This document shows, piece after piece, positions 36,397 through 45,143 of a DNA stretch of 64,000 nt. Both the position numbers and the translations under genes were made by a program. The stretch spans positions 1 to 64,000 of the forward strand of contig OMYN01000003.1 in the NCBI GenBank assembly GCA_900315265.1, given 5' to 3'. Within the stretch, counting starts at the first letter, position 1. Every line of letters begins with the position of its first letter. The notes under the pieces were generated by a model. The model saw nothing but the letters and a program-made list of their open reading frames with translations, did no database searches and was not told the DNA's origin. Source of the DNA: an uncultured Eubacteriales bacterium (lineage in GTDB: Bacteria > Bacillota > Clostridia > Lachnospirales > Bianqueaceae).

Positions 36397-36856
36397 GATC
36401 TTGCTTTCCTTTTGCGTTGTCACGCTGCTCATCCAGCCTCTGAACGGCCATATGCATCAGCCGGTAAAGGCGGTCCTGCCGGTGTTCAAGATACAGCCAG
36501 CCCAAAAGGGCCTCGAACCCGGTCGCCCACTTGTAATCCACCGGTTTCATGTTTTTGGGGACCGTCAGTGATTTATGATTGCGCGCATGTTTGAAAATGT
36601 CGGTCTCTTCCTCGGTGAGATCGTCCAGGATCAGCTGCATCATCCGGGCCTGCGAGGCGGCGTTTACATAGCTTACCGCCCTGCGGTGCATCTGATTGGT
36701 CGAAAGATCTGTCCCCTCGACCAGAAGCTGGCGGATGTAAAGGTCAAATACAGTATCCCCCAGATAGGCCAAAGCCAAAGGCCTGACGGCGGTCGGATCC
36801 TGCTGAAGATGTCCTTCCTCTATATCCTGTTCGATCAGATCTTCCAGATTATCCAC
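36389..36856 (-). CDS. mrnC: Mini-ribonuclease III
   Basis: 155 residues, an RNase III catalytic domain without a dsRNA-binding domain. YLGDTVFDLYIR holds the catalytic acid and AHKHVNAASQ-like helices follow (SYVNAASQARMMQ). It matures 23S rRNA in Firmicutes. The start overlaps the GNAT stop by 8 bases; rlmB follows. In other Firmicutes cysS precedes mrnC; here a GNAT gene takes that place. Confidence 0.94.
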   Translation of the reverse strand: MDNLEDLIEQDIEEGHLQQDPTAVRPLALAYLGDTVFDLYIRQLLVEGTDLSTNQMHRRAVSYVNAASQARMMQLILDDLTEEETDIFKHARNHKSLTVPKNMKPVDYKWATGFEALLGWLYLEHRQDRLYRLMHMAVQRLDEQRDNAKGKQDHE

Positions 36857-37853
36857 AGGAACCGGCCTTTCTCCTCATATCGGCCCAGGAAGCATGGATG
36901 GAAAAGCCCGCTGATTCATAAATAGCCCGAGCCGGATTGTTTTCCGTGGTAAAGATCGTCATATATTGAGCGCCTGCCTTACGGAATTCTTCGCACATAC
37001 GGTTGAATAAAACCGTCGCGCAGCCGGCTTTGCGGCAGCGGGAATGAATGAGCAGGCCTAGGAGCCAGCCTCTTCCGCTGTCCTCAACAACGATCGGGCC
37101 GGCAAAACCTCCGACTCTTCCGTGATCATTGACGATCAGGGTAGGACGGGGTCCGCCCGGACGATTCATCTCCGCCGGGATCTGAGTGTTCCACAGATCA
37201 TTGTTAAGATCATCGACCAGCCCCTGCATATCCTTATGTTTAGCCGGATCGTAAAATTCGATGGTATATCCCCTTGCCGCCATCTTTTCCAGATAGGGCT
37301 TCATCTTCTCCTGAGGCCATTGATAGCTTTTAAGGTCCAGATGATAACTGTTCTGATAGGCAAAGTCGAGAAAGCCGCGGTTCTTAAAGAAAAGATGAGC
37401 CGGCGATCCCAGAAGGACCCCGGGAGCGTTGGGATGGATATGACCGGGGGTCCCCGGCAGGACCCAGGTGATCTCTGCCGGATCGCAGTAAGAGATCTCA
37501 AGAGAAGGCATGCCCAGCCCCTCTCTTTCGGCATCCTTGTTGACTTCTTGCTGCAGCCAATTGAGCAGCATGGTACCGATCCCTTGCCGCCGGTAAGGCC
37601 TGCGGACCCCGATCATGGTCAGGAAATACCGTTTCAGGACCGAGTCAAAGTGTCCGATGACAAAACCGGTCATCTGAGGGCCGTAAGCGGCAAAGATACG
37701 ATCTCCTTCTTTGGACGGTGTAAGGAAGAGGCCGGTAAACTGATCTCTGGTAAGGATCTGATAGTACTGCTCCCCCTGCAGCGTGTTTTCATTATAAATA
37801 GCGCAGGCAACATCTGCATTGTTCTGGTTTAAAATCGTCAGCATACGGTCCAT
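36849..37853 (-). CDS. Tandem GNAT acetyltransferase
   Basis: 334 residues with two GNAT folds. The first has the acetyl-CoA loop RRPYRRQGIGTMLL (about 84-97); the second has SRCRKAGCATVLFNRM (about 270-285) and ENNPARAIYESAGF. The middle section PGTPGHIHPNAPGVLLGSPAHLF-like region (positions 131-155) is characteristic of a family seen with cell-wall recycling genes in Clostridia. The divergent neighbour is anmK, so an amino-sugar or muropeptide substrate is possible; this is inference. Confidence 0.75.
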   Translation of the reverse strand: MDRMLTILNQNNADVACAIYNENTLQGEQYYQILTRDQFTGLFLTPSKEGDRIFAAYGPQMTGFVIGHFDSVLKRYFLTMIGVRRPYRRQGIGTMLLNWLQQEVNKDAEREGLGMPSLEISYCDPAEITWVLPGTPGHIHPNAPGVLLGSPAHLFFKNRGFLDFAYQNSYHLDLKSYQWPQEKMKPYLEKMAARGYTIEFYDPAKHKDMQGLVDDLNNDLWNTQIPAEMNRPGGPRPTLIVNDHGRVGGFAGPIVVEDSGRGWLLGLLIHSRCRKAGCATVLFNRMCEEFRKAGAQYMTIFTTENNPARAIYESAGFSIHASWADMRRKAGSCG

Positions 37854-37865
37854 AGGATTCCTTTC

Positions 37866-37894
37866 TTGACTTTTGTAAAGACCTGCTATTTAAT
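37866..37894 (+). promoter_or_regulatory. anmK promoter
   Basis: TTGACT (37866-37871), 17 bases, TTTAAT (37889-37894). Confidence 0.55.
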
Positions 37895-37939
37895 AATAAT
37901 CAATGTATTTTACACTAAAACCCCAAGGAGGTCAACGAA

Positions 37940-39118
37940 TTGCTTAAAGACCTTATCAATAAAGAAAGCAAGTTAGTGATCGGTCTGATGAGCGGCACTT
38001 CTGCCGACGGGATCGACGCGGTCCTTGTCCGCATCACCGGCCACGGCCCGTCGACCAAAGTCAAGCAGCTTGCCTTTATATCGCCCGCCTATTCCGAAGA
38101 GGTGCGCGCCCGTATCCTGACGATAGCCGAAGGCAAATTCGGAGGAGCTAAAGAACTGTGTCTGATGAACGCCCTGCTGGGACATCTGTTCGCCGATACC
38201 TGTCTTAAGCTGTGTGCCGAAGCCGGCGTCGACCCGTCCGATATCGACCTGGTGGGCAGTCACGGCCAGACCGTATGGCACATCCCTGCCGCGGAAGATT
38301 ATCTTGGCTACTCTATGAGAGGCACCCTGCAGATCGGAGACCCGTCCGAGATCAACGAAAAACTGGGCTGCACGGTCGTGTCCGACTTCCGCGTCCGCGA
38401 TATGGCGGCCGGCGGCCTGGGAGCTCCCCTGGTCCCCTATACCGAATATATCCTTTACAGTGATCCAGACCGCAACGTAGGCCTGCAGAACATCGGCGGC
38501 ATCGGCAACATCACCATCCTGCCCAAAGGAGGAAAACTGTCCGATCTTTCCGCCTTTGATACCGGCCCCGGAAACATGATCATGGATAATGTCATCAGCC
38601 GGCTCACCAAGGGTCAAAGCCGCTACGACAAAGGCGGCAGCTTGGCCCTAAAGGGACAGCCCAGTTCAGCACTTTTGTCAGAGCTGATGCAGGACCCTTA
38701 TTTACAAAAACTTCCTCCCAAAACCACCGGAAGAGAATATTTCGGCGATCCTTATGTAGATAAGATCATGAAACAGGCGGAAAAACTGGTTCTTTCCCCG
38801 GCTGACCTGATGGCTACGGTCACCATGTTCACCGCTTCCAGCATTGCCTGGTCCGTTGACCATTTATGCGCCGTGCGGCCCGACCGTCTGATCGTGGGCG
38901 GAGGCGGAGCTCAGAACCCGGTCCTGATGGATTACATCCGGCAGTGCCTTCCGGATGTGGAAGTCATGCGCAACGAAGATCTGGGACTGGACGGAGACGC
39001 GAAGGAAGCCGTCGCCTTTGCTCTGCTTGCTAACGAAGCTATTTACAGCCAGCCCAACAATGCGCCGGCCGCTACCGGAGCATCGCATCCGGTCGTAATG
39101 GGCAAGATCAGTCAGTAA
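37940..39118 (+). CDS. anmK: Anhydro-N-acetylmuramic acid kinase
   Basis: Cleaves and phosphorylates 1,6-anhydro-MurNAc to MurNAc 6-phosphate in wall recycling. 392 residues with MSGTSADGID (17-26), GSHGQT, DFRVRDMAAGGLGAPLVPY and DTGPGNMIMD. The start codon is TTG at 37940, set by AAGGAGGT seven bases upstream; no nearby ATG is in frame with family alignment. Gram-positives without lytic transglycosylase products sometimes use it on MurNAc-derived compounds. A serine hydrolase follows after 22 bases. Confidence 0.95.
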   Translation: MLKDLINKESKLVIGLMSGTSADGIDAVLVRITGHGPSTKVKQLAFISPAYSEEVRARILTIAEGKFGGAKELCLMNALLGHLFADTCLKLCAEAGVDPSDIDLVGSHGQTVWHIPAAEDYLGYSMRGTLQIGDPSEINEKLGCTVVSDFRVRDMAAGGLGAPLVPYTEYILYSDPDRNVGLQNIGGIGNITILPKGGKLSDLSAFDTGPGNMIMDNVISRLTKGQSRYDKGGSLALKGQPSSALLSELMQDPYLQKLPPKTTGREYFGDPYVDKIMKQAEKLVLSPADLMATVTMFTASSIAWSVDHLCAVRPDRLIVGGGGAQNPVLMDYIRQCLPDVEVMRNEDLGLDGDAKEAVAFALLANEAIYSQPNNAPAATGASHPVVMGKISQ

Positions 39119-39140
39119 AAACGATAAAGGAATTAGGATC

Positions 39141-40187
39141 ATGACACGAGTAGAAGAGATTTTCAGGGAGGGGCTGGACCGCAAGGTCTATTCAGCCGGC
39201 GCTGTCGCCGTCGGAAAAGGCAATGATCTTTTACTGGAGCTGGCCGGCGGAACGGTTTCTTACGAGCCGGGAGCCGCCGCGGTCACTGTCGATACCCAAT
39301 TTGATATGGCCAGCTGTTCCAAGATCTTCGGCACCACGATGGCCGCCTATCATCTGATCGAAGGGGGCTATATGACCCTGCTGGACCAGCTGGGGGATTA
39401 TTTCCCCGACTGTCCCGAAGATAAAAAATCGATTACGATCAAACATCTGATGACTCATACCAGCGGCCTTCCCGACGAGATCCTCTTATGGAAATACGCC
39501 GGAAGTCCCGATTATGCCGTTGCCACCATCCTGCAGCACCCTCTGGCATATCCTACCGGAGAGGGATGTGTGTACAGCTGCATGGGATTTATCCTGCTGG
39601 CCAAGATCATGGAAAAGATCACCGGAAAACCTTTGAACGTTCTGGCCGATCAGTGGACCTTCAAGCCCCTGGGCATGACCAGGACAGGCTATCATCCGGT
39701 CGATTCCTATAAGCCGGATCCTACCTGCGCCTATACCGAAGTCACGACCTTATGGGGACCGGGCATACCCGGCATCGTTCATGATGAAAATGCCCGCTTT
39801 TTAAACGGTATCTCCGGAAACGCAGGAGTCTTTTCCACCCTTAGGGACAGCGAAAAGTTCTGCCGCATGCTGGCCGCGGGAGGCGAACCTATCGTCTCCA
39901 GTCGTATGCTTGATATCGGCTCCGTCAACTACACACCGGGCTTTGATGACAACCGGGGCTTAGGCCTGCAGCTGGGGGGACCGGCTCCTTCCTTTACAGG
40001 CGATCTGTGGGGCGAGCACTGCATCTGTCATACCGGCTTTACCGGCACTTCTTTTGCCGTCGACCGGGACAGCGGCTTATGGCTGGTCTACCTGACCAAC
40101 CGGGTCTATCCCACACGAAATAACGGTGGTCTTACCAGACTCAGACATCAGATCCATAATGCCGCAATGACGGAATTCGGAAGATAA
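39141..40187 (+). CDS. Serine hydrolase of the beta-lactamase/penicillin-binding family
   Basis: 348 residues, no signal peptide, so likely cytoplasmic. The nucleophile motif SCSK lies at 58-61; the second motif reads YSC (145-147) where YxN or YxD is usual; a C-terminal HTGFTG stands for the KTG/HTG element. Class C beta-lactamase-like fold, as in D-aminopeptidases, esterases and muropeptide-acting enzymes. Being co-directional with anmK suggests a wall-recycling amidase or esterase role. True beta-lactam resistance is not implied. Confidence 0.83.
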   Translation: MTRVEEIFREGLDRKVYSAGAVAVGKGNDLLLELAGGTVSYEPGAAAVTVDTQFDMASCSKIFGTTMAAYHLIEGGYMTLLDQLGDYFPDCPEDKKSITIKHLMTHTSGLPDEILLWKYAGSPDYAVATILQHPLAYPTGEGCVYSCMGFILLAKIMEKITGKPLNVLADQWTFKPLGMTRTGYHPVDSYKPDPTCAYTEVTTLWGPGIPGIVHDENARFLNGISGNAGVFSTLRDSEKFCRMLAAGGEPIVSSRMLDIGSVNYTPGFDDNRGLGLQLGGPAPSFTGDLWGEHCICHTGFTGTSFAVDRDSGLWLVYLTNRVYPTRNNGGLTRLRHQIHNAAMTEFGR

Positions 40188-40190
40188 ATA

Positions 40191-40226
40191 AACCTCCGGT
40201 CTTAACATATAAGGCCGGAGGTTTTA
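40191..40226. terminator. Bidirectional terminator
   Basis: AACCTCCGGTCTT pairs with AAGGCCGGAGGTT, with T-rich flanks on both strands; it separates the serine hydrolase from the convergent phosphofructokinase. Confidence 0.9.
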
Positions 40227-40257
40227 TTATGTTATAGATCTGCAAGATCCGCGGGGA

Positions 40258-41511
40258 TCAAAGTTTGTCGTGGGAAATATCCCGGTAAAGGAACGTAGGC
40301 AGGCCATTCTCAAAAGGCGGCCGCGATTCCCCCTGGATCAAGGGCCGGGCATAGGTCAGAAACCGGTCCGAAATGTTGCATCCTCCGTCCGTGATCCACT
40401 CGACCGGGAAGTTGCGGTCCTGATTGCAGACCTGGTTGACCGGAACACCAGTATATTCGATCAGATAAGGCTGGCTGGAAACACGGCGGATGCCGACCAT
40501 AAGGCCGCTCTCCCCCGCTATTGCCAGTTCGACTCCCTTGCGGCCGCAGCCGAAAGCTTCGTCCACATCGGTCAGAGAAGCTTCGACAGCGCTGGCCCGC
40601 TGAGGTGTATTAAGCTCCACCGAGCGTACTTTAACACCCAGCCGATTGCGGATCTCGGTCTCCAGGACCTTGCCGCATCCGGCCAGCTGTTTATGGCCGA
40701 AGGTATCGGTATGCATATCCCGGGACATCTCACATACCAGGCGCCCGCCGGCATCATGGATCCCTTCGGATACACAGACACAGACCGTATGGCGCTGTTT
40801 GAGCAGGTCTTTCACTTTCCGGGTCATGTCATCGATGTCAAAGTCGACCTCCGGCAGATAGATCAGGGCGGGGTTGTCTCCGACAAATTTGCGGGCCAGG
40901 GCCGAGGAAGCTGTCAGCCAGCCTGCCTGGCGCCCCATAATTTCGATGATAAGGACTGAATCAACTTTATAGACCTCCGAGTCCAGCACCATCTGACGGA
41001 CGGCGGAGGCCACATACTTGGCAGCGCTTCCGTAGCCCGGTGTATGATCCGTCAGACACAGGTCATTGTCGATGGTCTTGCAGACACCGATAAAACAGAT
41101 ATCCGACCCGCGGGAGATGCCGGCTCTGGTCAGCTTGTCGACCGTATCCATGGAATCGTTGCCGCCTATATAAAGGACTGCTCCGACCTTATCTTCTTCA
41201 AACTTGTCGAAAAGTCTTTCATAGACTTCATCTTTGTAGTTGTTGGGCAATTGGAAGCGGCAGGAACCAAGATAGGCAGCGGGAGTCGTTTTCAGCAGCT
41301 GACGGTCCTCCGTGCTGAGAAGGGACAGGTCGATCTTGTCCCCGTCCAGATAGCCGGCGATCCCGTTTACCATTCCGATCACTTTGTCAAAGGATTCGGG
41401 GTGAAGGCCAGCCTCCTCGATAATGCCAGCCAGACTGCTGTTGATGACGGCGGTCGGACCTCCGGACTGACCGACTAAAAGATGCCTGCATGAGTTTTGT
41501 TCTGTCTGCAT
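40258..41511 (-). CDS. pfp: 6-phosphofructokinase, pyrophosphate-dependent type
   Basis: 417 residues of the PFK superfamily. The phosphoryl-donor site has Asp in GGNDS (116-120) and Lys in KTIDND (145-150), the combination known for PPi-dependent enzymes (ATP enzymes carry Gly at both places). It therefore probably uses pyrophosphate for reversible fructose 6-phosphate phosphorylation. GGAGG lies upstream. A TATAAT on the minus strand (41579-41574) sits within the tRNA promoter region, suggesting back-to-back promoters. Confidence 0.9.
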   Translation of the reverse strand: MQTEQNSCRHLLVGQSGGPTAVINSSLAGIIEEAGLHPESFDKVIGMVNGIAGYLDGDKIDLSLLSTEDRQLLKTTPAAYLGSCRFQLPNNYKDEVYERLFDKFEEDKVGAVLYIGGNDSMDTVDKLTRAGISRGSDICFIGVCKTIDNDLCLTDHTPGYGSAAKYVASAVRQMVLDSEVYKVDSVLIIEIMGRQAGWLTASSALARKFVGDNPALIYLPEVDFDIDDMTRKVKDLLKQRHTVCVCVSEGIHDAGGRLVCEMSRDMHTDTFGHKQLAGCGKVLETEIRNRLGVKVRSVELNTPQRASAVEASLTDVDEAFGCGRKGVELAIAGESGLMVGIRRVSSQPYLIEYTGVPVNQVCNQDRNFPVEWITDGGCNISDRFLTYARPLIQGESRPPFENGLPTFLYRDISHDKL

Positions 41512-41548
41512 GTCCGAAATCCTCCATATCTGATATCTGATTTCCGTC

Positions 41549-41577
41549 TTGACATTTGACCCGGAATCGCTTATTAT
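41549..41577 (+). promoter_or_regulatory. tRNA-Thr promoter
   Basis: TTGACA (41549-41554), 17 bases, TATTAT (41572-41577), 13 bases before the tRNA. Confidence 0.8.
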
Positions 41578-41590
41578 ATTTAAGCGTTAT

Positions 41591-41663
41591 GCTTCTGTGG
41601 CTCAGTCGGTAGAGCGACGCACTCGTAATGCGTAGGTCATCGGTTCGAATCCGATCAGAAGCT
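41591..41663 (+). tRNA. tRNA-Thr (anticodon CGT)
   Basis: 73 bases forming a full cloverleaf: acceptor GCTTCTG/CAGAAGC, D arm GCTC/GAGC, anticodon stem ACGCA/TGCGT with loop CTCGTAA (anticodon CGT, reads ACG), T arm ATCGG-TTCGAAT-CCGAT, discriminator T. CCA is not encoded. It is a single-tRNA unit with its own promoter and terminator. Confidence 0.97.
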
Positions 41664-41668
41664 TTAAT

Positions 41669-41700
41669 AAACCGGTATGGAAAAACATACCGGTTTTTTA
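41669..41700 (+). terminator. Terminator of tRNA-Thr
   Basis: ACCGGTATG pairs with CATACCGGT around GAAAAA, then T6. Confidence 0.92.
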
Positions 41701-41708
41701 TTTACCGG

Positions 41709-41743
41709 ATCCGGGCAGCAAATAAAAAGCTTGCTGCCCGGAT
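41709..41743 (-). terminator. Strong hairpin at the end of malQ
   Basis: A perfect 13-base inverted repeat (ATCCGGGCAGCAA / TTGCTGCCCGGAT) with a 9-base loop, five bases after malQ. The T tract is weak, so termination may be helped by the adjacent tRNA terminator read from the other side. Confidence 0.65.
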
Positions 41744-41748
41744 CTATT

Positions 41749-43293
41749 TTAGTCTTTGATCCCGTAATCAGGATCCTGAGCGGGTTTCTGCTTAGGCAGG
41801 CGGCCGTACATCTTGGTGTTCTCGTAAATGATGCCTGCCAGCCAGTCGTTGATGCAGCTTCCGTCGATCCGCCATTTCCAGTTCTTGCCCAGGGTGGACG
41901 GAGTGTTGATACGGGCTTCGCTCCCGAGTCCGACAAAGTCGTTCATCATAAGGATGCAGGTATCGGCGACCGACATCTGAGCGATGCGCATCATAGTCCA
42001 GTTAAAGCCCTCGCTGTCATCCGCGTGCATATATTTTCTGGCAAAGGCTACGTCATCGGCAGGAGCCGTCTTGGTCCAGCCCATGATGGTATCATTGTCA
42101 TGGGTGCCGGTATAAACGACGCAATTGTGCTCATAATTATGAGGAAGATAGTCGCTGGCTTCGCGGCTGTCGAAAGCAAACTGAAGCACTTTCATACCCG
42201 GGAAGCCGCTGCCCTTGAGCATATCTCTTACTTCTTTGGTAAGATAGCCCAGATCCTCAGCGATAATGGGAAGATCCGTACCCAGTTCCTTTTCGATCTC
42301 GGTAAAGAAGGGCAGGCCCGGGCCTTTGACCCACTTTCCGTTGGCAGCTGTCTTATCGCCGAAGGGAATGGTATAGTAAGACTCAAAGCCGCGGAAATGA
42401 TCGATGCGGACCACATCATAAATGGACAGAGCCATACGGATCCGCTTCTTCCACCACTGATAGCTGGGCTTTTCATTCGCCATATCTTCCCAGCGGTACA
42501 AAGGATTGCCCCAAAGCTGGCCATCCGCGGAAAAAGCATCCGGAGGGCAGCCGGAAACCTTGACGGGATTCAGATCTTGGTCCAGCTGGAACTGTTTGGT
42601 ATTGGACCAAACGTCGGCGCTGTCCATGGCAACGTAAATGGGAAGATCTCCGATGATACGGATCCCCTTCTCGTTAGCGTAGGACTTTAAGGCATTCCAC
42701 TGAGTGAAGAACTCATATTGGCAGAAGCGGTAAAAATCCATATCGTCCGCATAATCTTTGGCTGCCTGTTCAAGCGCCTGAGGATCGCGGAATTTATACG
42801 GTTTGTCCCAGGTGATCCAGCTTCTCTGCCCGTTCTGGTCTTTTAAAGCCATGAACAGAGCGTATTCATCCAGCCACTGGCTGTTGGAGTCGACAAAAGC
42901 CCGGTAAGCGTCATGGTCGGCCTGCTGTTTGAAGCGATCGTAAGCGATCCTGAGCATTCTCGGACGGTTTTCAAACATTTTTCCGTAATCGACCGATAAT
43001 GGATCCTGACCGAAGTCAAAGGAGTCAGCCTCCTGCCAGGTCAGCAGACCGTCTTCGATCAGCTTTTCGGGGCTGATGAAATAGGGGTTGCCGGCAAAAG
43101 TCGAGAAAGACTGATAAGGAGAATCCCCGTAATTGGTCGGATTCAAAGGCAATATCTGCCAGAAACTCTGCCCGGCTTTAGCCAGAAAATCGACGAACCG
43201 GTAAGCTTCTTTTCCCATATCTCCGATCCCGTAACGGGAAGGAAGGGAAAAGACCGGCATAAGGACACCGTTAGTTCTCATAGATAAGTCCAC
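41749..43293 (-). CDS. malQ: 4-alpha-glucanotransferase (amylomaltase)
   Basis: GH77 enzyme, 514 residues, that moves maltosyl units between alpha-1,4-glucans in maltodextrin or glycogen use. Catalytic residues are visible: nucleophile Asp in VVRIDHFRGF, acid/base Glu in PIIAEDLG, stabilising Asp in THDNDTIMGW. Length is normal. It is a single gene. The upstream minus-strand leader contains two TGTATACA palindromes (43359-43377 region) and TTTGC/GCAAA arms that may be operator sites. Confidence 0.96.
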   Translation of the reverse strand: MDLSMRTNGVLMPVFSLPSRYGIGDMGKEAYRFVDFLAKAGQSFWQILPLNPTNYGDSPYQSFSTFAGNPYFISPEKLIEDGLLTWQEADSFDFGQDPLSVDYGKMFENRPRMLRIAYDRFKQQADHDAYRAFVDSNSQWLDEYALFMALKDQNGQRSWITWDKPYKFRDPQALEQAAKDYADDMDFYRFCQYEFFTQWNALKSYANEKGIRIIGDLPIYVAMDSADVWSNTKQFQLDQDLNPVKVSGCPPDAFSADGQLWGNPLYRWEDMANEKPSYQWWKKRIRMALSIYDVVRIDHFRGFESYYTIPFGDKTAANGKWVKGPGLPFFTEIEKELGTDLPIIAEDLGYLTKEVRDMLKGSGFPGMKVLQFAFDSREASDYLPHNYEHNCVVYTGTHDNDTIMGWTKTAPADDVAFARKYMHADDSEGFNWTMMRIAQMSVADTCILMMNDFVGLGSEARINTPSTLGKNWKWRIDGSCINDWLAGIIYENTKMYGRLPKQKPAQDPDYGIKD

Positions 43294-43365
43294 CCTTCAA
43301 AAAATATTTGCTTTTTTTGCAAACAGTACCGGGACCGGGCAGGATCGCACTGTATACAACTGTAT

Positions 43366-43402
43366 ACATTAAAAGGCGCAGACCTTTTGAGGTCTGCGCC
43401 TT
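43366..43402 (-). terminator. Terminator of the his-aro-efp unit
   Basis: Read on the minus strand, AAGGCGCAGACC pairs exactly with GGTCTGCGCCTT around six bases, followed by TTTTAAT. It ends transcription from efp. Confidence 0.88.
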
Positions 43403-43476
43403 ACCTGATCTTACAGCAAACCATTCAGTCCCATGGTACTGTCAAAGTTTTATGCAGATCTAACCTTGCGGGGAAA

Positions 43477-44043
43477 TTACGAACGTCCCAGATATTCCCC
43501 GGTCCTGGTATCGATTTTGATTTTCTCGCCTTCGTTGATGAAAAGCGGTACCTGAACGGTTACACCGGTCTCAACTTCTGCGGGTTTCAGGGTATTGGTA
43601 GCGGTATTGCCTTTAACGCCCGGCTCGGTATGAGTGACTACAAGGTCAACGAACTGAGGCGGCTCGATTCCGAATACATTGCCCTCATGGGACATGATCT
43701 TGACCTTTTCGTTTTCCTTGACGAATTTCAGAGCGTCGCCGATCTGGTTCTTGGAAAGAGCGATCTGCTCATAGGTATCATCGTCCATGAAGTAGTAAAG
43801 ATCTCCGTCGTTGTAAAGATATTCCATATCCTTACGCTCAATGGTAGCACGGTCTACTTTTTCGGTAGGACGGAAGGTACGCTCGATGACACCGCCGTCT
43901 ACGATATTTTTAAGCGTGGTACGAACGAAAGCAGCGCCTTTGCCCGGCTTAACATGCTGGAACTCGATGATCTGATAAAGACCGCCCTCATACTGAATCG
44001 TTACGCCATTTCTGAACTCACCGGCGCTGATTACGTCTGCCAT
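43477..44043 (-). CDS. efp: Elongation factor P
   Basis: 188 residues in three beta-barrel domains; relieves ribosome stalling at proline runs. The modification loop reads [13 protein letters not shown], with Lys at the usual site. [25 protein letters not shown] is typical. AGGAGG precedes ATG. It follows the AroK-AroQ fusion after 65 bases, recalling the aroQ-pepP-efp neighbourhood of other Firmicutes, but pepP is absent. Confidence 0.97.
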   Translation of the reverse strand: MADVISAGEFRNGVTIQYEGGLYQIIEFQHVKPGKGAAFVRTTLKNIVDGGVIERTFRPTEKVDRATIERKDMEYLYNDGDLYYFMDDDTYEQIALSKNQIGDALKFVKENEKVKIMSHEGNVFGIEPPQFVDLVVTHTEPGVKGNTATNTLKPAEVETGVTVQVPLFINEGEKIKIDTRTGEYLGRS

Positions 44044-44108
44044 AAATTAATCCTCCTGTACAATACCCAACGTGAATGCATCACGCCGGAAAAATCTCTC
44101 GGTATAGT

Positions 44109-45143
44109 TTACTTGATTTTCCTGCTTATTTCAACTGTTTTTTGCAGATATGCCACTATCCTCTTCATTCCCTCGACATAGGAATCAAAGCCCAGCCCGG
44201 CGATCTGGCAATAGCAGACATCCTTGAGGACACTTTCGTGCCGGAAGGATTCCCGCGCCTGAATGTCTGAAATGTGGACCTCGGCAAAGGGAATGTCTAC
44301 CGAAGCAATGGCATCCCTGAGAGCTATGCTGTAATGGGTATAAGCCCCGGGATTAAAAACGACTCCGTCGATTTTTTCAAAGTAAGCCTGCTGGATACGG
44401 TCTACCAGAGCGCCTTCATGGTTGGACTGATAGAAGATCGTTTCCACGCCTATCTCTTCCCCTTTTTGGCGAAGATACTCCACCAGGGCATCGTAATTTT
44501 TGGTCCCGTAGATAGCGGGCTCCCGGATCCCCAGAAAGTTCAGATTGGGTCCGTTCATGATCAGGATCTTAGGTTTATCCGTCCGCATGGTATTCTCTTC
44601 TTTCTGTTTTTGTTCCATCATTTCCATAATGGAATCCGCCGCCTGGCCGGGCGTCGATCCGTCCACATCCAGTATCTTAGAGGCCGCCTTTTCATAATAA
44701 GGCTTGCGCTGAGCCAGCATAGAGGCGATCCTGTCCTTTTTCTCCTCTTCCGTATGAGCCGAAGCCAGCATGGGGCGCGAAGACGTATCTCCCAGCCGCT
44801 GTAATATGACCTCTTCCGAAGCCTTCAGATAGACGACCAGCGCATGGGAATGAGCCAGCATAGCGCAGTTTACGTCATTTACCGGAGTTCCTCCCCCCAT
44901 GGAGATGACCCCGTCCTTATCATTGACTGCTTCTCTCAGTGCTGCCCTTTCCAGAAAGCGGAAATAGGCCTCTCCGGACTCTTGGAAAATGTCGGGGATG
45001 GTCCGCCCATCTTTTTTCTCAATGATCTGATCCAGATCCTTAAAGGAACAGCCCAGCTTTTGAGCCAGCACTTTGCCGACGGTCGTTTTACCGCTGGCCA
45101 TATAACCGATCAGAATGACCGGGAACGAAACCTTCATACGCAA
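44109..45143 (-). CDS. Fused shikimate kinase (AroK) - type II 3-dehydroquinase (AroQ)
   Basis: 344 residues. Residues 1-175 are shikimate kinase: Walker A GYMASGKTT (13-21), the DLDQIIE shikimate-binding Asp, SMGGGTP, and LID-like SSRPML. A 10-residue Gln/Lys/Glu linker (178-187) joins a complete type II dehydroquinase (about 188-344) with R207, Y212, N264, H270 and H290-R297. It therefore catalyses step 3 (3-dehydroquinate to 3-dehydroshikimate) and step 5 (shikimate to shikimate 3-phosphate). Both parts have all catalytic residues I can check. An internal Met at 186 with no strong ribosome binding site could give free AroQ. The start overlaps the YqeG-AroE stop by 10 bases. Confidence 0.93.
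   Translation of the reverse strand: MRMKVSFPVILIGYMASGKTTVGKVLAQKLGCSFKDLDQIIEKKDGRTIPDIFQESGEAYFRFLERAALREAVNDKDGVISMGGGTPVNDVNCAMLAHSHALVVYLKASEEVILQRLGDTSSRPMLASAHTEEEKKDRIASMLAQRKPYYEKAASKILDVDGSTPGQAADSIMEMMEQKQKEENTMRTDKPKILIMNGPNLNFLGIREPAIYGTKNYDALVEYLRQKGEEIGVETIFYQSNHEGALVDRIQQAYFEKIDGVVFNPGAYTHYSIALRDAIASVDIPFAEVHISDIQARESFRHESVLKDVCYCQIAGLGFDSYVEGMKRIVAYLQKTVEISRKIK

Noticed and set aside
39141-40187. Antibiotic-resistance beta-lactamase
   Set aside because: No signal peptide and non-standard second motif; genomic context points to a cytoplasmic hydrolase near anmK.
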